From Bin90 sp965214635 (GTDB taxonomy: Bacteria; Chloroflexota; Dehalococcoidia; Lucifugimonadales; JADFKI01), in contig OZ243964.1 in NCBI GenBank assembly GCA_965214635.1, forward strand, positions 2,542,001 to 2,606,000: DNA of 64,000 nt, written 5' to 3'. The notes beneath the pieces are model-generated. The model was not told the origin of the DNA. It saw only the letters and a program-made list of their open reading frames with translations, and ran no database searches. Shown here one piece after another: positions 61,715 to 64,000 of this stretch. Position numbers and translations under genes: made by a program. Position 1 is the first letter of the stretch. Every line of letters begins with the position of its first letter.

Positions 61715-62260
61715 CTATTTGTTCGTCAGGATGGTAACCACAGTGTCGAAGATTTCGGCGGCGTTGGCGCGCAGCTGCGCCTCGCTCAGCCCGGCGATTG
61801 GGTGCGGGGTGAAGATGACCGGGTAGCCCGGTGCGCCCCACATCGCCGCCATAGACTTGGATGTTTCTATGAAGCGGTCGGTACAGATTGTTACTGCGGG
61901 GATGCCGGCTTTTTCTACATGTACTCCGTCGTGCACACTGCACGCGCTGCACGAGCCTCAATCACCCACACCGACGATAACATAGTCGCAGGTCGCCGCT
62001 ATATCCGCAACGACTGCGGGATCTGCCGGCTTGGACGCCGAGGGCTTGGCGTGGTACTTGATGCTAGCGATGCCAAAGCGCTCGTCTAGCAGGTCGGTCA
62101 GCTGCGTTAGGTACTCTTTGGCGTTCACCTTGCTGTCGTCGATGACGCCCACGCGCTTGTTGGTCAGGTCTTGCAGTCGGGGTGCGCCTTGGAACTCCGG
62201 CACGATGGGCAGTGTAGTGGGGTCGATGAGCAGTGTGCGGACTCCGGTTGCGGTTGCCAT
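61715..62260 (-). CDS. UGSC-family selenoprotein
   Basis: The frame from ATG 62260 (GGAGG five bases upstream) reaches an in-frame TGA at codon 101 (61958-61960) and continues for 80 more codons. The junction reads Val-Gly-Val-Gly-Asp-[Sec]-Gly-Ser-Cys-Ser-Ala-Cys-Ser-Val-His-Asp-Gly, the U-G-S-C motif that names the family. Both sides are conserved-looking: a Rossmann-like N-terminal half (Val-Gly-Val-Ile-Asp-Asp-Ser-Lys), and a second half with Gly-Ile-Pro-Ala-Val-Thr-Ile-Cys-Thr and His-Pro-Ile-Ala-Gly-Leu. A stem-loop follows the UGA. Relatives resemble glycine/sarcosine reductase-like selenoproteins; the reaction is unknown. It is encoded 105 bases behind an FmdB-type zinc ribbon. Confidence 0.88.
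61929..61954 (-). promoter_or_regulatory. Candidate SECIS stem-loop of the UGSC selenoprotein
   Basis: A 7 bp perfect stem (61948-61954 with 61929-61935) with a 12-base GC-rich loop starts three bases after the UGA, closer than in E. coli fdhF, but the loop contains several G residues. Alternative pairings of TGCA repeats are possible. Confidence 0.45.
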
Positions 62261-62365
62261 ATCATCCTCCAAAAGCGTTTAGTTCGGCGGTTGGTGTGTC
62301 TAGCGCAGGGGTTTCGTGGGTGCGGGGTTTGCGTTTGTGTGTAATGGGACGCGTGGAGATGCGGG

Positions 62366-62605
62366 CTATACGCCCATAGCGCAGGCACATGCGCCGCCGG
62401 CTCCGCCACCGCAGCATCCGCCGGCGCCCGCAACGGCGCTCGTCTGTCCGCTGCCGTTGCTCGTGAACGCCGCAAACACAGAGAACACCCGCTTTGACTT
62501 ACTGCCGCAGTCGGGGCAGGGCGCAGGCTCGTCCATCGCGCTCATCGATCGGCGCTTCTCGAAGCGGTTGGTGCAGGTTACGCATGCATATTCGTAGATT
62601 GGCAT
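62366..62605 (-). CDS. FmdB family zinc-ribbon protein
   Basis: This 79-residue protein starts Pro-Ile-Tyr-Glu-Tyr-Ala-Cys-Val-Thr-Cys and has a second pair Cys-Pro-Asp-Cys-Gly, the CxxC...CxxC zinc ribbon of FmdB-type putative regulators. Its tail is unusual: Gly/Cys/Ala-rich (Gly-Gly-Cys-Cys-Gly-Gly-Gly ... Cys-Ala-Cys), possibly a second metal site. GGGGGA lies five bases before the ATG. It is first in a two-gene unit with the UGSC selenoprotein. Confidence 0.85.
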   Translation of the reverse strand: MPIYEYACVTCTNRFEKRRSMSAMDEPAPCPDCGSKSKRVFSVFAAFTSNGSGQTSAVAGAGGCCGGGAGGACACAMGV

Positions 62606-62680
62606 CGCAGTCCCCCTTCAAGTCTGACTGTTGGGATGGCGTCTTTCCCAGTCGGTTTGGGTTGTCTGAAAGTCATTCCC

Positions 62681-62709
62681 ATTTTAGGCAAGCATTTGCA
62701 TAAGGTCAA
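62681..62709 (-). promoter_or_regulatory. Promoter of the fmdB-UGSC operon
   Basis: On the minus strand there is TTGACC (62704-62709), a 17-base spacer and TAAAAT (62681-62686), each with a 5/6 match. The predicted leader is about 70 bases. Confidence 0.6.
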
Positions 62710-62724
62710 CCGAGGGGTGATAAT
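62696..62724 (+). promoter_or_regulatory. Weak candidate trpB promoter overlapping the divergent promoter
   Basis: TTGCAT (62696-62701), a 17-base spacer and GATAAT (62719-62724). It overlaps the minus-strand promoter at 62681-62709, so the two would compete for polymerase. Confidence 0.35.
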
Positions 62725-62815
62725 AGTTGATGGTAGTTGTCGCTCCAAGAGACACTTGCAGTTGTTAACCAGCGATTGGCTGCTTGCCGCATATCTGAAA
62801 AACAAAGGACGGCAT

Positions 62816-64000
62816 ATGAGTATGACCCACAGCGCTTCTGCGCTTCCTGATGACAGAGGGCGCTTTGGCGCATTTGGCGGGCGCTTCGTACCCGAGACGC
62901 TGATGAGCGCCATCGAGGAGTTGGAGTATGAGTACGGCAAGGCGCAAGCCGACGAGACCTTCTCCGCCGAGCTGAAGTCGCTTGCGGCGCACTATGTCGG
63001 GCGTCCCACGCCGCTGTACTTCGCAGAGAATCTGACCGCTGAACTCGGCGGTGCGCAGATATACATCAAGCGCGAAGACCTCGCACACACGGGGGCGCAT
63101 AAGATAAACAACGCCCTAGGGCAAGCACTGCTGGCGCGGCGCATGGGCAAAAAACGCATCATCGCCGAGACGGGCGCAGGTCAGCACGGGGTCGCAACGG
63201 CGACGGTGTGCGCTATGCTCGATCAAGAGTGCATCGTCTATATGGGCGAAGAAGACATACGGCGGCAGGCGCTGAATGTGTTCCGTATGCGTCTGCTTGG
63301 CGCTGAGGTGCGCTCGGTAACATCGGGCAGCCGCACGCTCAAAGACGCCATCAATGAGTGCATCCGCGACTGGGTTACGAATGTGGGCGACACGCATTAT
63401 CTCATCGGCAGCGTAGTGGGTCCGCATCCGTATCCGATGATGGTGCGCGACTTTCAGAAGATCATCGGCGCAGAGGCGCGGGCGCAGCTTCTGGAGCGCG
63501 CGGGCAGACTGCCGGACTACGCTGTTGCATGCGTGGGTGGCGGTAGCAACGCAATGGGGCTGTTCTATGAGTTCATCGGGGACGAAGATGTGAGGCTCGT
63601 GGGTGTGGAGGCGGGCGGCGATGGTGTGGATGGCGTACGCCACGCATCCACGCTTGCGGTGGGCGATGTGGGCGTGCTGCACGGCAGCATGTCCTACTTG
63701 CTGCAAGACGCCGATGGGCAGGTGATGGAGACACACAGCATATCCGCAGGGCTGGACTATCCGGGAGTGGGGCCGGAGCACAGCTGGCTGAAAGACAGTG
63801 AGCGGGCGCAGTATGTCAGCGTGACGGACGCTGAGGCGTTGGAGGGCTTCCAGCTTATGTGTCGCACAGAGGGCATCATCCCGGCGCTAGAGCCGGCACA
63901 CGCCGCCTACCACATCTCGCAGCTTGCGCCCACGCTCTCGCCCGACCAGATCATTCTAATGGGACTGAGCGGGCGCGGCGACAAGGATATGGACACGGTG
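62816..64000 (+). CDS. trpB: Tryptophan synthase beta chain (3' end outside window)
   Basis: The 395 codons from ATG 62816 (AAAGGA six bases upstream) run to the window end without a stop. The last residues, Gly-Arg-Gly-Asp-Lys-Asp-Met-Asp-Thr-Val, are typical of the final helix region, so only a few codons are missing. PLP-binding Lys96 is in His-Thr-Gly-Ala-His-Lys-Ile-Asn-Asn. Glu-Thr-Gly-Ala-Gly-Gln-His-Gly and Gly-Gly-Gly-Ser-Asn-Ala-Met-Gly bind substrate and cofactor phosphate. It makes tryptophan from indole and serine. A trpA partner probably follows outside the window. Confidence 0.95.
   Translation, partial: MSMTHSASALPDDRGRFGAFGGRFVPETLMSAIEELEYEYGKAQADETFSAELKSLAAHYVGRPTPLYFAENLTAELGGAQIYIKREDLAHTGAHKINNALGQALLARRMGKKRIIAETGAGQHGVATATVCAMLDQECIVYMGEEDIRRQALNVFRMRLLGAEVRSVTSGSRTLKDAINECIRDWVTNVGDTHYLIGSVVGPHPYPMMVRDFQKIIGAEARAQLLERAGRLPDYAVACVGGGSNAMGLFYEFIGDEDVRLVGVEAGGDGVDGVRHASTLAVGDVGVLHGSMSYLLQDADGQVMETHSISAGLDYPGVGPEHSWLKDSERAQYVSVTDAEALEGFQLMCRTEGIIPALEPAHAAYHISQLAPTLSPDQIILMGLSGRGDKDMDTV

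Overview
This 64 kb window is a GC-rich (roughly 60%) bacterial chromosome segment. It has dense, short operons, frequent TTG and GTG starts, and strong Shine-Dalgarno (SD) sequences that decide most starts. There is no rRNA or ribosomal protein operon, so taxonomy is inference. The combination of a DUF1800/NHL/DUF1501 group, CbtAB with a late-cobalamin cluster, a SpoIIIAA-like ATPase with R3H domain, an MshA-like glycosyltransferase, a UGSC selenoprotein and a GlnR-like nitrogen regulon would fit a Chloroflexota bacterium (SAR202/Dehalococcoidia-like). I hold that with moderate confidence. I see no tRNA, rRNA or CRISPR array.

Layout. 1-7.8 kb: the tail of a surface-type protein, an amidase, a DUF1800-NHL-DUF1501 group and an MFS transporter. 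7.9-23 kb, minus strand: a long cobalamin cluster, in transcription order chelatase-like ChlID, cbtB, cbtA, cobO, an unknown, cobT, cobS, cbiB, a small zinc-ribbon membrane protein, cobD, cobC, cobQ, [IS], cobU, pduX, cbiE. It covers adenosylation, amidation, aminopropanol attachment and nucleotide-loop assembly, plus cobalt uptake. The corrin-ring methylases are absent apart from cbiE. A 1,066 bp IS256-like element with 26 bp inverted repeats and an 8 bp target duplication sits between cobQ and cobU. 23-30.7 kb: CapA, a GNAT enzyme, an orphan phage terminase/portal pair behind a promoter-terminator module, and an ABC-2 exporter. 31-46.6 kb: housekeeping and envelope genes (moeA, SpoIIIAA-like ATPase, tmk, PHP phosphatase, PIG-L deacetylase, tandem GNAT, DUF502, MshA-like glycosyltransferase, folE, thrC, hpf, glyA).

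46.7-60.2 kb is a nitrogen-assimilation block: an OmpR-type regulator without an evident phospho-acceptor, ammonium transporter amt, a 30-residue membrane peptide, type II and type I glutamine synthetases, and both glutamate synthase subunits. Three intergenic regions (upstream of the regulator, of amt, and of the peptide/glnII) carry 4, 6 and 5 pentamers of the form NNNAC at an exact 11 bp pitch. Each array ends in GAAAC on the gene-proximal side. This matches the architecture of actinobacterial GlnR boxes and suggests an autoregulated nitrogen regulon.

Two genes are interrupted by in-frame UGA codons best read as selenocysteine. One is a DsbA/FrnE-like protein (Sec-Pro-Trp-Val, with no cysteine anywhere in the protein). 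The other is a UGSC-family protein in an operon with an FmdB-type zinc ribbon. The host should therefore decode selenocysteine, although no sel genes lie in the window. The window ends inside trpB.
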